Assembly: GCA_964624235.1 (NCBI GenBank)
Contig: CAZUXY010000013.1
Coordinates: forward strand, 17,381-81,380
Direction of reading: 5' to 3'
DNA length: 64,000 bases
From: CAZUXY01 sp964624235
GTDB taxonomy: Bacteria; Spirochaetota; UBA4802; UBA5368
Translations under genes and position numbers: made by a program
Notes under the pieces: model-generated
Told to the model about the DNA's origin: nothing
Databases searched by the model: none
Seen by the model: the letters and a program-made list of their open reading frames with translations, nothing else
Part shown: positions 36,119 through 46,900 of the stretch, one piece after another
Layout: the number at the start of each line of letters is the position of its first letter
Position numbering within the stretch: the stretch's first letter is position 1

Positions 36119-36889
36119 ATGATCGGACCTGTACCCAAAATCCATCGAAGAGCGTCACATACTCCGTGCGGACCGGGCCCCTGCCCTGCCTGTACCATTC
36201 CACTGAAAAGAGTCGCCTTCACGCCACCGCCCCGGCTGCGCGCGGCCTGCGGGGCCGCGATGCTTTCCTTTTCATCCCTTTGCTGCTTAAGCTCATCCAC
36301 CGACGCGCGCGCGCTCTACCGGCAGGGAGTGCGCGAGTACGAGACGCAGAACCTGGACCGGGCGCTCACACTCTTCACCGCCGCGGCGAAGAAAGACGGC
36401 AAGCTGTACAACGCCCGCCTCATGGCCGCGAAGGTCCATTATTTCAAAAAGGAATTCCCCCTCGCCCTTGAAGAGCTTGAACGCATTTTAAAAAACGCGG
36501 GCGACCATACCGGGGCGCTTTACTGGAAGGCCAGGGTGCTTTCCATTGCGCCGCACTCCGTGAAAGACGGTGCAACCGCGGATAAAGATGCCATGCACTG
36601 CCTGCGGAGGGTGCTCGAGTACGATGCGCACCACGTGCGGGCGAGGGCGCTGCTGGCGCTGTTGTATGAGAAGAACAAACACTACCGGGAAGCCCTGCAG
36701 GAATACCACCTCATCCTCCTGGAGGAAGAGACCGTCATCAATGCCCGGGCAAACCTGGCGCTCTTGTACCGCCGCATGGGGCTCGCCGACCGCTCAAAGA
36801 GAGAGATCGACACCGCGTACGCCCTGGCCCGCGCCGCGGGCCTTAAAAGCGAAACCCTTAAGGCCATAAAAAAGGAGATCGAACCATGA
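36119..36889 (+). CDS. TPR-repeat lipoprotein of efflux operon
   Basis: A protein of up to 256 residues with tetratricopeptide repeats (ALYRQGVREYETQNLDRAL, ALLYEKNKHYREALQEYH, ALLYRRMGLADRSKREID) suited to protein contacts. The N-terminus has a weak hydrophobic stretch with cysteines (MLSFSSLCCLSSS), so it may be exported and lipidated. The start is uncertain: ATG 36119 has GGAG ten bases upstream, while ATG 36260 begins right at the hydrophobic part. Its stop overlaps the next ATG. It begins the operon that leads to TolC, adaptor and RND genes and may help assemble or sense the pump. Confidence 0.65.
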   Translation: MIGPVPKIHRRASHTPCGPGPCPACTIPLKRVAFTPPPRLRAACGAAMLSFSSLCCLSSSTDARALYRQGVREYETQNLDRALTLFTAAAKKDGKLYNARLMAAKVHYFKKEFPLALEELERILKNAGDHTGALYWKARVLSIAPHSVKDGATADKDAMHCLRRVLEYDAHHVRARALLALLYEKNKHYREALQEYHLILLEEETVINARANLALLYRRMGLADRSKREIDTAYALARAAGLKSETLKAIKKEIEP

Positions 36890-37428
36890 GATTACCGTAT
36901 CCGGTCATAACAGTTCTTTTTCTGCTTTTGTCCTGCACAACCGTCGACGTACACATAAAGAAGCGGCCCCCCGGGAAAACGATAAGAACCATATTACTCG
37001 ACCGTTTTGAACAGCGCACCCTTGGCTACGATCCCTACGTTGCGGCCAATTTCCGCGATGCCCTGGCGTTCGAACTCTTCAAACGGGGCTACACCGTCGT
37101 GGCGCCTCCCGAAACGCTCGAAAAGAGGGAGAGCGCTTCAGGCAGGAATGATGGGGCCGACGGGGCGCCGGAAAAAACAGACACCGTCAAGCTCGTGCGC
37201 CAGCCTTTGTATGATCTCCGCATCGGCGGTGTTCTCAGCGAGTCACGCTGGGGCGACACTGTGCGCAGCCGCACCGGTGTCGTCATCACGGTGACGCTCA
37301 TCCTTCCCGACGGCGTGAAACTCGGCGAGGCGCGGTGCGGCACGTCACAAACGCTCTCCGATCCCTCATCGCTCCGCACCGTCGCGCGGGCGCTGGCCGA
37401 AAAAATCGCCCGATCGGTCGGCAGGTAG
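36886..37428 (+). CDS. Hypothetical lipoprotein of efflux operon
   Basis: A 180-residue lipoprotein (signal MRLPYPVITVLFLLLSC). The mature part has alternating strands and helices (TIRTILLDRFEQRTLGYDPYVA, YDLRIGGVLSESRWGD, GVVITVTLILPDG), resembling small periplasmic GNA1162- or CsgG-like lipoproteins, but I cannot name the family. Its ATG overlaps the previous stop and its stop is 8 bases before the TolC start, so it is translated with the pump genes. Confidence 0.72.
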   Translation: MRLPYPVITVLFLLLSCTTVDVHIKKRPPGKTIRTILLDRFEQRTLGYDPYVAANFRDALAFELFKRGYTVVAPPETLEKRESASGRNDGADGAPEKTDTVKLVRQPLYDLRIGGVLSESRWGDTVRSRTGVVITVTLILPDGVKLGEARCGTSQTLSDPSSLRTVARALAEKIARSVGR

Positions 37429-37436
37429 GCATACCC

Positions 37437-38930
37437 TTGCTGCGTCAGGCTACATGGTGTATTTTTTTCCATGCGTCGGCCGGTTTTGTCTTTTTTACGG
37501 CGCTGGCTACAACTTCCCCGCCCCGTCTCACGGCCGATGATGCGGTAATCCGCAATCAGGAAAGATTGCTTGTCCCGGCCGTATCCAGGGGCGGGAACCC
37601 CGTCCGCCTGAACCTGGAAAATTCCCTCGCTATCGCCGTCACCAACAGCTTCGAGCTGCGGGCCATCAAGGCGCAGGAGCGGGTGCGATCGCTTTCCGTC
37701 ATCGAGCGCTGGCGCGATTTTTTCCCCAGCCTCACCCTGTCCTATTCCCAGACCGAAGAGGCCCGCCTGCGCGAGACCGACACCCGCCAGTACCGTCTCA
37801 GCGCCGAGGCCAACCTGGTCGTCTACGACGGCGGTCAGCGCTCTCTCGCTTTCGATGTTGTAAAGCTCCAGTCCATTCTCGCCCGCAACGATTACCGCAT
37901 CGCCCTCAACCGACTCATTGCCGACGTATCAGCGGCCTACTTCGAGGTGCTGCGTTTCCGCGAGGCGATCGCCATCCATGAAAAGACACTGGAGCACGGG
38001 CGCATGCAGCTGGCTTTTATCTCCAAAGAACTGCTCCTGGGCGAAGCGACGAAGTTCGATCGTATGGAGATCGAGGCCAAGGTGAAAGAGATAGAACTCA
38101 ACCTCGAGAAGGCCAGGGATGATTATTTCATCGGACTTAACCGATTCAAGCTGCTGCTCAAGATAGACTCACGGGGGCTGGTGGAGGTGGCGGGCGACAT
38201 ATCGTGCGATTTCACCTTTGCTCCTCTTGATACCATTCGTTATCCCCTGGACACCCTGGTAGATCTGGCCGTGCGCAACCGCAAGGAAGTGGAGCAGGCC
38301 GACATTGACAGCGAGATTGCCAATACGAAGCTTCGTATCAGCTCGCGTCATTACTTTCCCACTTTCTCCATCGGCGTTTCCTACAGCCTCTCCGACGACC
38401 GGTACTTTCCCCGGGACCGGGGCTGGGGAGTAAACGTGGCGGTCAGTTCGAATCTGTGGGGCAGCACCGCGACGGCGAAAGAGGGATACAACGAGGACGC
38501 CAGCGGCAACAGCCGCATCCTCTCGGGCAGCGGCTCTCTCTCGGTACTCGACCGCCTCGACTACCGGCGCGCGATCATCGAGACCGCCGTGGAGGCGGAG
38601 CGGGCGAAGCAGGAGAAAGACGAAATGCGGCGCAGAATCACCCTCGAGGTCATCAGCGGCTATTCGGCCCTTCTGAACGGCTGGACCATAATCGAGATCG
38701 CCCGGCAGACCCTCGATCTTTACGATGCCCAGCTCGGTATCGAGCGTATGAAGGCGGACCTGGGGGATTCGCGCCGCTATGACCTCATAAAAAAAGAAAT
38801 TGAAAGGGGCCAGGCGGCGCTCAGCCTCCTTGACGCCCGGGTGCGTTACCTGAGCCTTTCGGCCAACCTCGAGATTGCGCTGGGGGCCGATATCGGTTTT
38901 TTGAACATTACGAAGTACAGGGGCAAATGA
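37437..38930 (+). CDS. TolC family outer membrane efflux protein
   Basis: A protein of about 497 residues that would form the outer-membrane exit tunnel of a tripartite pump. It shows the repeated TolC helix-pair pattern (YFEVLRFREAIAIHEKTLEHGRMQL; a second copy near the C-terminus LLDARVRYLSLSANLEIALG). The start is inferred as TTG at 37437: the frame from there begins with a plausible signal peptide, and AGGTAGG lies upstream. A GTG at 37335 would overlap the previous gene by 94 bases. It is followed one base later by the adaptor gene. Confidence 0.78.
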   Translation: MLRQATWCIFFHASAGFVFFTALATTSPPRLTADDAVIRNQERLLVPAVSRGGNPVRLNLENSLAIAVTNSFELRAIKAQERVRSLSVIERWRDFFPSLTLSYSQTEEARLRETDTRQYRLSAEANLVVYDGGQRSLAFDVVKLQSILARNDYRIALNRLIADVSAAYFEVLRFREAIAIHEKTLEHGRMQLAFISKELLLGEATKFDRMEIEAKVKEIELNLEKARDDYFIGLNRFKLLLKIDSRGLVEVAGDISCDFTFAPLDTIRYPLDTLVDLAVRNRKEVEQADIDSEIANTKLRISSRHYFPTFSIGVSYSLSDDRYFPRDRGWGVNVAVSSNLWGSTATAKEGYNEDASGNSRILSGSGSLSVLDRLDYRRAIIETAVEAERAKQEKDEMRRRITLEVISGYSALLNGWTIIEIARQTLDLYDAQLGIERMKADLGDSRRYDLIKKEIERGQAALSLLDARVRYLSLSANLEIALGADIGFLNITKYRGK

Positions 38931-38931
38931 T

Positions 38932-40344
38932 ATGACGCGGTCTCTGTTCGATGCCATTGTCGAGTCATTTCGCATCATTACCGGAAACCGTACAGCCCGG
39001 CGGGTCGTTCTGGGCGCCGTACTTGCGATCATCTGCGTTTCAGCGCTGGTGCCGTATCTTTTCAGGCGCGCGCCCGCGCCCGAGGAGAACGTCGTCAGCA
39101 ACCCCGGGCTCACGTTCCATACCTGCGCCGCGGCCGAGGTCGCCGACGAGCTGGAGGTGCTGGGTCAGATCGTCTATTACGAAAAAGTGGCCGTTTCCTC
39201 AAAGGTGACCGGGCGTCTTGAAAAAATATACGTGCAGGAAGGGAAACGGGTGCGTAAAGGTGAAGTAATCGCCCAGGTGGAACGCCTGCCGCTGGAGCTT
39301 TCCCTGAAACAGCAGGCGGCGGAGTGCGACATTGCCCGCACGTCACTCCGGCTGGCCGTCGCGAAATATGAAAACGCTCTCAAGTCCATCGAGATAAAGT
39401 TCCGTTCCATAGAAAAGGCCGAGGCCGAGGTGCATGACAAGCTCATAAGCTTCCAGAATATGGACCGCATGCTCAAAAACAAGGAAGTGTTACTCAAGAT
39501 GGGAGGCGTAAGCGAAAGCGAGATGGCCTCCCTCAAGGCGCAACACACCACCCTCCACACGAAATATCTCCTCGCCGGGTCCGACCTCGCCATCCAGAGG
39601 GTCGGTTACCGCGATGAGGATATCATCACAGAGGGGATGGCCGTTCCGAAAACCAAAAAAGAAAAAGTAGAATTGTTAAAAAAGATAAACACCAAGATCG
39701 AGCGTGCGGAAGTCGAAGCGGCGAAAGCCAGGGTGACCCAGGCGGAGAAGGCCCTCGAATCGACTCAAATACTCCTGCGGGAAACAACGCTCCACGCACC
39801 CATCACCGGTGTTGTGGCATCCAAAAACATGGAGGCCGGCGAAATGGTGAAAGCAGAATCGGTCATCGCCATAGTCATATCAATCGAACGGGTGTTCGTT
39901 TCCTTCAATGTCAGCGAACGTGAGCTCCCGGCCCTCAGGACGGGCCAGAAGCTTTTTTTCACCGTCGACGCTCTGGGAGACAGGCCGCTTACGGCGCGTA
40001 TCGAACGCATCACCCCGATCCTCGACCCCAAGACCCGCACGGTCGAGGTAAAGGCGCTCCTGGCGAACCCGGCCCATGCCATGCTCCCCGGCATGTTCGC
40101 CCGGGGAAAAGTACTCCTTGGAAAAAAAATAAAAACGATCCTGATCCCCCCGGCGGCCCTGATAAAGAAGGAAAAGGACCGGGGAGAATTGTACCTGGTG
40201 AAAAAAGGGCTGGTTTTTCTCCAAAAAGTTGAACTGGGCCGAGAGTATCCCGGAGGTATCACTGTTTTAAAAGGACTCTCTACGGATGACCGCATCATTT
40301 CTGGAGGAGTCCATATGGTTCGTCCCGGCATGAAGGTGGAATAA
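38932..40344 (+). CDS. HlyD/MFP family periplasmic adaptor
   Basis: A 470-residue adaptor that links an inner-membrane RND pump to TolC. One membrane helix at the N-terminus is followed by the first half of the lipoyl domain (VAVSSKVTGRLEKIYVQEGKRVRKGEVIAQVE), an unusually long coiled-coil hairpin (about 125-290, with Lys/Glu-rich stretches), the second lipoyl half (LHAPITGVVASKNMEAGEMV) and a C-terminal beta barrel. The ATG is one base after the TolC stop. The natural partner RND genes follow after a roughly 530-base insertion. Confidence 0.87.
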   Translation: MTRSLFDAIVESFRIITGNRTARRVVLGAVLAIICVSALVPYLFRRAPAPEENVVSNPGLTFHTCAAAEVADELEVLGQIVYYEKVAVSSKVTGRLEKIYVQEGKRVRKGEVIAQVERLPLELSLKQQAAECDIARTSLRLAVAKYENALKSIEIKFRSIEKAEAEVHDKLISFQNMDRMLKNKEVLLKMGGVSESEMASLKAQHTTLHTKYLLAGSDLAIQRVGYRDEDIITEGMAVPKTKKEKVELLKKINTKIERAEVEAAKARVTQAEKALESTQILLRETTLHAPITGVVASKNMEAGEMVKAESVIAIVISIERVFVSFNVSERELPALRTGQKLFFTVDALGDRPLTARIERITPILDPKTRTVEVKALLANPAHAMLPGMFARGKVLLGKKIKTILIPPAALIKKEKDRGELYLVKKGLVFLQKVELGREYPGGITVLKGLSTDDRIISGGVHMVRPGMKVE

Positions 40345-40348
40345 AATC

Positions 40349-40838
40349 CTTTGCCGTATCCCATTTAACGGCGTTCAGGGGATGAGGAGATAGGCGGAGA
40401 TAGAGGGGATAACGGTGAAAAATATTAATAAAGAACTAAATTTAACAGAAACCATTATACATTGTGTGATCGTGGTTCACAGTATTCTTGGTCCGGGATT
40501 TCTCGAGAGCATTTACCAGAACGCCCTCGCGCTGGAAATTGATGGATGCGGGCTGAGAGCGGAAAAAGAAAAACCGGTTAATGTTTACTACAAAGGCACC
40601 CTTGTCGGGACTCATCGTCCCGACATTATCGTTAACGATGCTGTTATCCTCGAATTAAAAACCGTAGAATCGTTAACAATGAACCACTACGCCCAGTTGC
40701 GATCATATCTAAAGGCAACAGGGATACGCCTGGGATTACTGGTGAACTTCACCGGCGTTAAGGCGGACTTTCGAAGGGTGGAAATCCAATGAAAAATAAT
40801 CCCCCCTATCTCTTCTATCCCCTTATCCACTTTGCCGT
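40349..40838. mobile_element. Putative small GxxExxY insertion
   Basis: The nine bases CTTTGCCGT occur at 40349-40357 and 40830-40838, flanking a segment of about 470 bases with a single gene. Inside, the left part (about 40377-40412, GGGGATGAGGAGATAGG and on) and the right part (about 40801-40829, CCCCTATCTCTTCTATCCCC) are imperfect inverted repeats. The pattern fits an insertion with a 9-bp target duplication between an adaptor and its pump. No transposase is encoded; the element would need one in trans. Confidence 0.5.
40415..40792 (+). CDS. GxxExxY family protein
   Basis: A 125-residue protein starting with GTG. It has the motif GPGFLESIY that names the GxxExxY family, and the following EKEKPVNVYYKG, RPDIIVNDAVILELKTVE and YLKATGIRLGLLVNF segments. 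The Asp...Glu-x-Lys pattern resembles a PD-(D/E)xK nuclease-type fold. Function is not established in this family. Flanking repeats and its position inside an efflux operon suggest it moved in. A GAGGGG site precedes the GTG. Confidence 0.8.
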   Translation: MKNINKELNLTETIIHCVIVVHSILGPGFLESIYQNALALEIDGCGLRAEKEKPVNVYYKGTLVGTHRPDIIVNDAVILELKTVESLTMNHYAQLRSYLKATGIRLGLLVNFTGVKADFRRVEIQ

Positions 40839-40874
40839 GGTCTCTACCCGTTTCACCAGTTCAGGTAATTACAT

Positions 40875-43800
40875 ATGATCGAGTTTTTCATAAAACGTCG
40901 TGTGGCGACGTCCATGCTCTTTCTGGGGGTCTGCCTCGCGGGCCTGCTTTCCATCGAGCGCCTGCCGGTAGAGTTGCTCCCTTCCATAGATCTGCCGAAG
41001 CTCACTATCATAACCCCTTTCGAGAACGCTTCCCCCGAGGACGTCGAACAGCTTATCACCCGTCACATTGAAGAAGCGGTATCGTCGGTTGCCGGTATTG
41101 ACGGGCTTTCCTCCGAATCCATGGAAGGCTTGAGTCTGGTCACCGCACGGTTCCGCTGGGGCGCCGACATGGACATGGCCCTTATTGAAACCAAGGAAAA
41201 GGCTGATCTTGCCCGGCCCCAGCTTCCCCAGAACGCCGGCAAATCGGTGGTGCTGAAATACGATCCGAAAGCCGAACCCGTAATGATCATCGTGGTGAGG
41301 ACGGTGAAGGACACGTTCCCGGGACTACGCCGCCGCATCGAGCGGGAGATCGTCCCCCTGCTGGAGCGAGTGGAAGGGGTCGCTGTAGTCGACGTCATGG
41401 GGGGTATGAAACGGCAGATTAATGTAAACCTCGACCGGGCGAAACTTTACGCCCACAATCTCTCGCTCGACGAGGTTATTCAGGCCGTTAATGAAGCCAA
41501 TTACAGCTTCCCTTCAGGCTTCATTGATAAAGCGGGAAAGGAATACCTGGTACGCACCATCGGCGAGTTCGCGCAGACCGGCCAGATAGCGGAGGTCATC
41601 GCCGGCCGGAACGAATCCGGCGTGCCGGTCCGGATCAAAGACCTGGGCGCGGTTGAGGACGGGTACCGGGACCGGCGCTGCCTTATACGTTATAACGGCG
41701 GAGACGCCGTGGCGATGCTGGTGCGGAAGGAGCCCGGCAAAAACACCATAGCCGTCTGCGGGGGAGTCCGCGCGAAGCTCACACAGATCGAAGCGGCCGT
41801 CCGGGGTGAATTCACCCTGACGGTCGTCGACGACCGCTCGGCCTTTGTCCAGAACGCCGTGCGAAGTGTAGTGAACGCGGCCCTTATCGGCGCGGTTATC
41901 GTCTTCGCGGTGCTGGCTTTCTTCCTAAAAAACATCAGCTATCCTCTCGTTATCCTGAGCTCCCTGCCGGTATCGATACTGGGGACATTCGCCCTCATGT
42001 ATTTCCGCGGCATCACCGTCAACACCATGTCTCTCGGGGGACTGGCCCTTGGGGTGGGGATGATGGTGGACGCGGGCATTGTGGTGCTGGAAGCGATTGC
42101 CCGCGAGGGGGGGCGGCATCCCGGCAATCCGGCCGCGGCGGCGCTCGCCGGGACGAAGAAGGTCATTCTTCCGGTTGCGGCATCAATCTTTACCACTATT
42201 ATCGTCTTCCTTCCATTGATCTTCACCGAAGATCTGAGCGGCATCCTCTTCAGTGAGCTGGCGCTGACGGTCTCGTTCTCCCTTGTCTGCTCGCTTTTCT
42301 GTTCGCTCCTGCTCATCCCCATGCTGGCGTCTCTCGGCCATCACCGGACGAACGGGTTGTTCGGTAAGCACCGGGCGCCGCTGCGGGCCGCCGGATCCCG
42401 TTTTATCGCCGCTTCCGACGCTTTCATCGACCGCTCCCACTCCGTCTACAACCGGCTCATTTTATCCGCCCGATGTCACCCCCGGCAGGTGCTTGCTGCG
42501 GGATTGGCGGCATTCCTGATAGGGAACGTTCTGCTCCTCCTGATCGACCGGGAGCTTTTCCCAGCCGTCGACACCGGTGAGTTCACCGCAGAAATAGAAC
42601 TCCCCCGGGGGACCTCTCTTGATGAAAGCTCCCGCTTCGCGTCCGCGTTGGAGAATCTCCTTATGGCCGACCCACTGGTGCGCCGGGTCTACGCGAAGAT
42701 TGGATCCGATCCGGAGGATACGGTCAATGAACGGGCTTCGGCCAGAGGGCCTAATTCGATCTTTATTCATGGATTTTTAAAGCGAAACCGGCGGAGCACC
42801 GGCGCATTCATCGAGGGACTGAGAAACCGCTTCCCCCTTTCCGACCAGGTCAGGGCGGTCTACACAGTGCGCGACGGGGTGTTGGGCGCTCTTTTCACCG
42901 GCGAACCGGGCGACCTGGCAGTGGAAGCAGCGGGACGAGACCGGGCCATCCTCAGGGACATCGGTGAATCGGTCATGACGCTCATGCGCGCTCAGCGTGG
43001 CCTTACCGGCGTTCGTTCTTCTATTGACGCCGGGCGGCCCGAACTGCGGGTCCGCATCGACCGCAACGCCATGGCATCCCTGGGGCTCTCGGTGGAGACC
43101 ATCGCGCTTACCGTACGGGCGGCGATCAACGGCGAGATCGCCACACGGTACCGCGAACACGATGAAGAGATCGACGTCCGCGTGCGGCTCCGGGAGACCG
43201 ATCGCGCCGATCGTAAGTCGCTGAGCCTGGTTCTGATGAAAAACACCGCCGGAGAGACCCTTCCCCTGGGCAAGATCGCCATAGTACACGATGCGACCGG
43301 ACCCGTCAGCATACGCCGGGACAACCAGCAGCGGGTGAACCTGATCACTGCCGACATACGCGGCGATCGAGCCCGTGAAACGCGCCGGTTCGAGCGGGCG
43401 CTCGCCCAGCTTGCCGTTCCCGCTGGCTACGAGCTGAAACCCACGGGCCTGCGAAACGACATTGCCCGATCTGTTAAAGATATGGTTTTTTCCTTCCTTC
43501 TGGCTCTCGTTTTGGTTTACATGCTGCTGGCATCCCAGTTCCAGTCCTTCACGAGCCCCCTGATCATTATGCTTTCGATCCCAGTCGCCTTCCTGGGCGC
43601 CGCGGCAGCGCTCTCCCTTTTCGGCGGCACAATAAACATCAACTCGGGTATAGGTTTCGTGATGCTGGCGGGAATAGTCGTCAACAACGGCATCATGCTC
43701 TTCGACGGCATCGAACGGGGAAGGGACCAGGGGTTTACGGTCGACGAAGCGGTGGAAAAGGCCGGGCGGGAACGGCTGGTCCCCATTTTCATGACCACCT

Positions 43801-43991
43801 TCACCACTGTTTTCGCGCTCCTCCCCCTGGCTCTGGGGCTGGGGGAAGGAGCCGAGCTGCAACGTCCCCTGGCGCTAACGGTCATCGGCGGTATGGCGGT
43901 CTCCACCGTCCTGACGCTGCTGCTGCTCCCCACGATCTACACGACCTTTGCCGGCAAAAAACACGACCGTCCGCAAGGCGGCGCGTCATGA
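40875..43991 (+). CDS. RND efflux pump, first subunit
   Basis: A 1038-residue inner-membrane transporter of the AcrB/MexB (HAE) type with twelve helices and two large periplasmic loops. It has VATSMLFLGVCLAGLLS in helix 1, the helix-4 proton-relay region GGLALGVGMMVDAGIVVLEA with an Asp, and the C-terminal IGFVMLAGIVVNNGIML. It would export drugs or lipids using the proton gradient. Its ATGA overlap with a second RND gene suggests that the two form a hetero-trimeric pump, as in MdtBC. Confidence 0.9.
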   Translation: MIEFFIKRRVATSMLFLGVCLAGLLSIERLPVELLPSIDLPKLTIITPFENASPEDVEQLITRHIEEAVSSVAGIDGLSSESMEGLSLVTARFRWGADMDMALIETKEKADLARPQLPQNAGKSVVLKYDPKAEPVMIIVVRTVKDTFPGLRRRIEREIVPLLERVEGVAVVDVMGGMKRQINVNLDRAKLYAHNLSLDEVIQAVNEANYSFPSGFIDKAGKEYLVRTIGEFAQTGQIAEVIAGRNESGVPVRIKDLGAVEDGYRDRRCLIRYNGGDAVAMLVRKEPGKNTIAVCGGVRAKLTQIEAAVRGEFTLTVVDDRSAFVQNAVRSVVNAALIGAVIVFAVLAFFLKNISYPLVILSSLPVSILGTFALMYFRGITVNTMSLGGLALGVGMMVDAGIVVLEAIAREGGRHPGNPAAAALAGTKKVILPVAASIFTTIIVFLPLIFTEDLSGILFSELALTVSFSLVCSLFCSLLLIPMLASLGHHRTNGLFGKHRAPLRAAGSRFIAASDAFIDRSHSVYNRLILSARCHPRQVLAAGLAAFLIGNVLLLLIDRELFPAVDTGEFTAEIELPRGTSLDESSRFASALENLLMADPLVRRVYAKIGSDPEDTVNERASARGPNSIFIHGFLKRNRRSTGAFIEGLRNRFPLSDQVRAVYTVRDGVLGALFTGEPGDLAVEAAGRDRAILRDIGESVMTLMRAQRGLTGVRSSIDAGRPELRVRIDRNAMASLGLSVETIALTVRAAINGEIATRYREHDEEIDVRVRLRETDRADRKSLSLVLMKNTAGETLPLGKIAIVHDATGPVSIRRDNQQRVNLITADIRGDRARETRRFERALAQLAVPAGYELKPTGLRNDIARSVKDMVFSFLLALVLVYMLLASQFQSFTSPLIIMLSIPVAFLGAAAALSLFGGTININSGIGFVMLAGIVVNNGIMLFDGIERGRDQGFTVDEAVEKAGRERLVPIFMTTFTTVFALLPLALGLGEGAELQRPLALTVIGGMAVSTVLTLLLLPTIYTTFAGKKHDRPQGGAS

Positions 43992-46900
43992 CGACCTACT
44001 TCGTCCGCAATCCCATCAGCGCCTGGATGCTTTTACTAGCAGTCGCGGTAACGGGTTTTCTCGGTCTTCGCCGGCTGCCGGTGACGCTCCTGCCGGGTAC
44101 GACGCTCCCGGCGCTTTCAGTGCTCATCGAGTACCCCGGCATGTCGCCTGAGAAAATGGAAACCCTGGTCGCGATTCCGGCTGAAAAGGCGGTCAAGACC
44201 GTCCCGGGTATCCGGAAAATCACTTCGGTCAGCGAAGAGGGGAAAAGCCGCATTAATATACATTTCACCCACGGGACCGACATGAAAATGGCATCCCTGT
44301 GGGTCCGGGAAAAGATTTGCCTTATACGGCACGAGCTTCCCCGCGAGGTCCAGGAGCCGCTGGTGCTTCGATACGATCCTACCGACCGCCCCGTGCTGAT
44401 CGCCGTCATCGAAAAGGAGAATGCTACCCTCGAGGAACTTCGGGAAAGGGCTGAGCGGGAGATAAAACCGTGGCTCCAACGCATCGACGGTGTTGCCGAG
44501 GTTATCATCGCCGGCGGCGTCCAGCGGGAAATACATATCGATATCGACCGCGGCAGGTTCGGCGTCCGCGACCTGACCCTTGACGATATCGCACGCGCGA
44601 TTCAGGGAGAGAACTTTTCCCTTCCCGCCGGCATCATTAAAACCCCAGCCGGCGAGTACCATGTCTATTGCGACACCCGCTATGAAACCATCGAGGACAT
44701 CGCCGGAACGGCCCTTATGAAAACGCCCGGTGACTCGGTGGTGAGGATTTCAGATATCGCCGAAGTGAAACGGGGTTTCCGAGAGAAAGAGAGTATCGCC
44801 CGCCTGAACGGCGCCGAACGGGTGACCTTATACGTGCACCGGGCGGGGGACGGCAACGCCTTCTCCGTCTGCACCCGGTCGGTCGAGACCCTGAAAAGGA
44901 TATCCGGATACCGCTCGACCGTTATTTACAACCAGGGGAACTACATCGGGGCCGCCGTCGCTTCTGCGGTCCGCTCATGCCTGTGGGGTATGCTTATCGT
45001 AACGATAGTGCTTGCCTTTTTCATGAAAAAGGAGCTCCCGGTTTTCGCCGTCTCTCTTTCCATTCCGGCGGCGGCGTTATTCGTCTTCACGGGGATGTTT
45101 CTTCTGAAGATGGAACTAACGGTTATGACCATCAGCGGACTGGCCCTGGGCGCCGGAATGGTGGTGGACAACGGCATCGTCGTCACCGAGGCGGTCTTCA
45201 CCGATCGAAAACCCGGAATGGCGTCGATCATCGACGCCGTCATGCGGATTAGGGGAGCCCTCATCGCTTCCACCGCAACCACCCTCGGCGCCTTTACTCC
45301 CGTGGCTTTCGGCTCTTTCGACATGCGCAGCCGCTACGGCGATCTCGCGTTTACCGTGAGCGCGGCCCTCCTGGCTTCCCTCGCGGCGGCGCTGGTGCTC
45401 ATTCCCGTCTGTTATTCGCAATTTACCCCGGTAACACCTCTTTCCACTCCTCTCGCCCTGCGCAGGGAGAAAAACATTAATAATACAAAACTTCGCGGTT
45501 TAATCTTCAACGCGAGTCAGCTTTTCAACAATATCATGCGCCGTTTCGACGGTTTCGAAAAACGCCTGACGGCCGCCTATGAACGGATCATCGAACGGGC
45601 GCTTCGCCGTCCGGGAAGAACCGTCGCCCTGACAGCCGCCGCGGCCGGTCTCGGCATACTGACCGCGTTCACGCTGCACATCGATCACGCCGACCCATTC
45701 TCTCCCGCGGAATTTTACGTCTACTGCGAGTTCCCCAGCGGCACCTCCCTCGATTCCATCGACCGGGCAACCCGGCGGGCCGAAGAACACATCGGCAAGA
45801 TGAAAATCGCCGAGCGAACCGGCGCCCGGGTCGAGAAATGGCGCGGCACCATCACGGTGGTGCTGAAGCCGAAGCACGCATCTCAGGCGAGGCAGGAAAA
45901 AATCAAAAGCGAAATCAGACGCGCACTGAACAGGTTCCTTCATCCGCTTGACGGCTTCGCCTATATCGCCGAAGCCGGAGAACAGGCGGCGAGAGAGATT
46001 CATATTTCTTTTCTCGGCAGCGACGACGAGATGCTGAGAACCATCGCCCGCACAGCGGCCGCCCGTGTGGCGGCGATCCACGGTGTCGAGGACTGCCTGC
46101 TGCGCTTCCGCGAAGGCCGGCCAGAATACCGTCTGGTGGTGGACCGGCAAAAGTCGTCGATACTGAACATGTCGCCGTGCGCCATCGGCGATTTCTTCCG
46201 CGGCGTTCTCTTCGGGCCGGTTATCACCAAGTTCATCGACAGCGACCGGGAGCTGGACGTGCGCATGAGATACCGGTCCTCGGAAAGGGACTCGCTACCG
46301 TCCCTGCTGTCCTACGAGATCACTGGCAGGAAGGGAGAAAAAATCCCGGCGAAAGAACTGGTCTGTCCCGAAGACGGGTCCTCACCCGGAAAGATCTGGC
46401 GCAGCAACGGCCGCCGCGCCGTCACCATCACGGCCCGTATCGGAGCACTCCCGTACGGAAAAGCCGTTACACTGCTCGAAAAAACGCTTAAAACGGTGAA
46501 ACTGCCTCCCGAATACGGTTGGGAATTCGACGACGAGGTGAAAGACATCATGGAGAGCAAACAGTCCATGGCGACGGCCGTCGCCGTTGCGGTGCTCGTG
46601 GTCTATATGATCCTGGCTTCCCTCTTCGAGTCCTTCGTCCTTCCCCTGTTGATGCTGGTGACGGTCCCCCTCGCGGCCGCTGGCGCCTTTCTGCTGCTTT
46701 TTCTGACAGCAACGCCCATCACCGTTTCCACCACCATCGGCTTTATAGTTCTGGCCGGCATCGCGGTGAACAACGGCATATTGCTGATCGACGCTCTCAA
46801 CCGCGAATACAGGAACCGTGCCCCCGGGCAGGATATACAAAACACACTAATAATAAACACATGTTGTACACGTTTCCGCCCGGTGCTCATGACCGTCCTC

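Noticed and set aside
36119..36259. N-terminal 47 residues of the TPR protein as a separate small protein
   Set aside because: They are in frame with the TPR part and show no fold; more likely leader sequence or untranslated.
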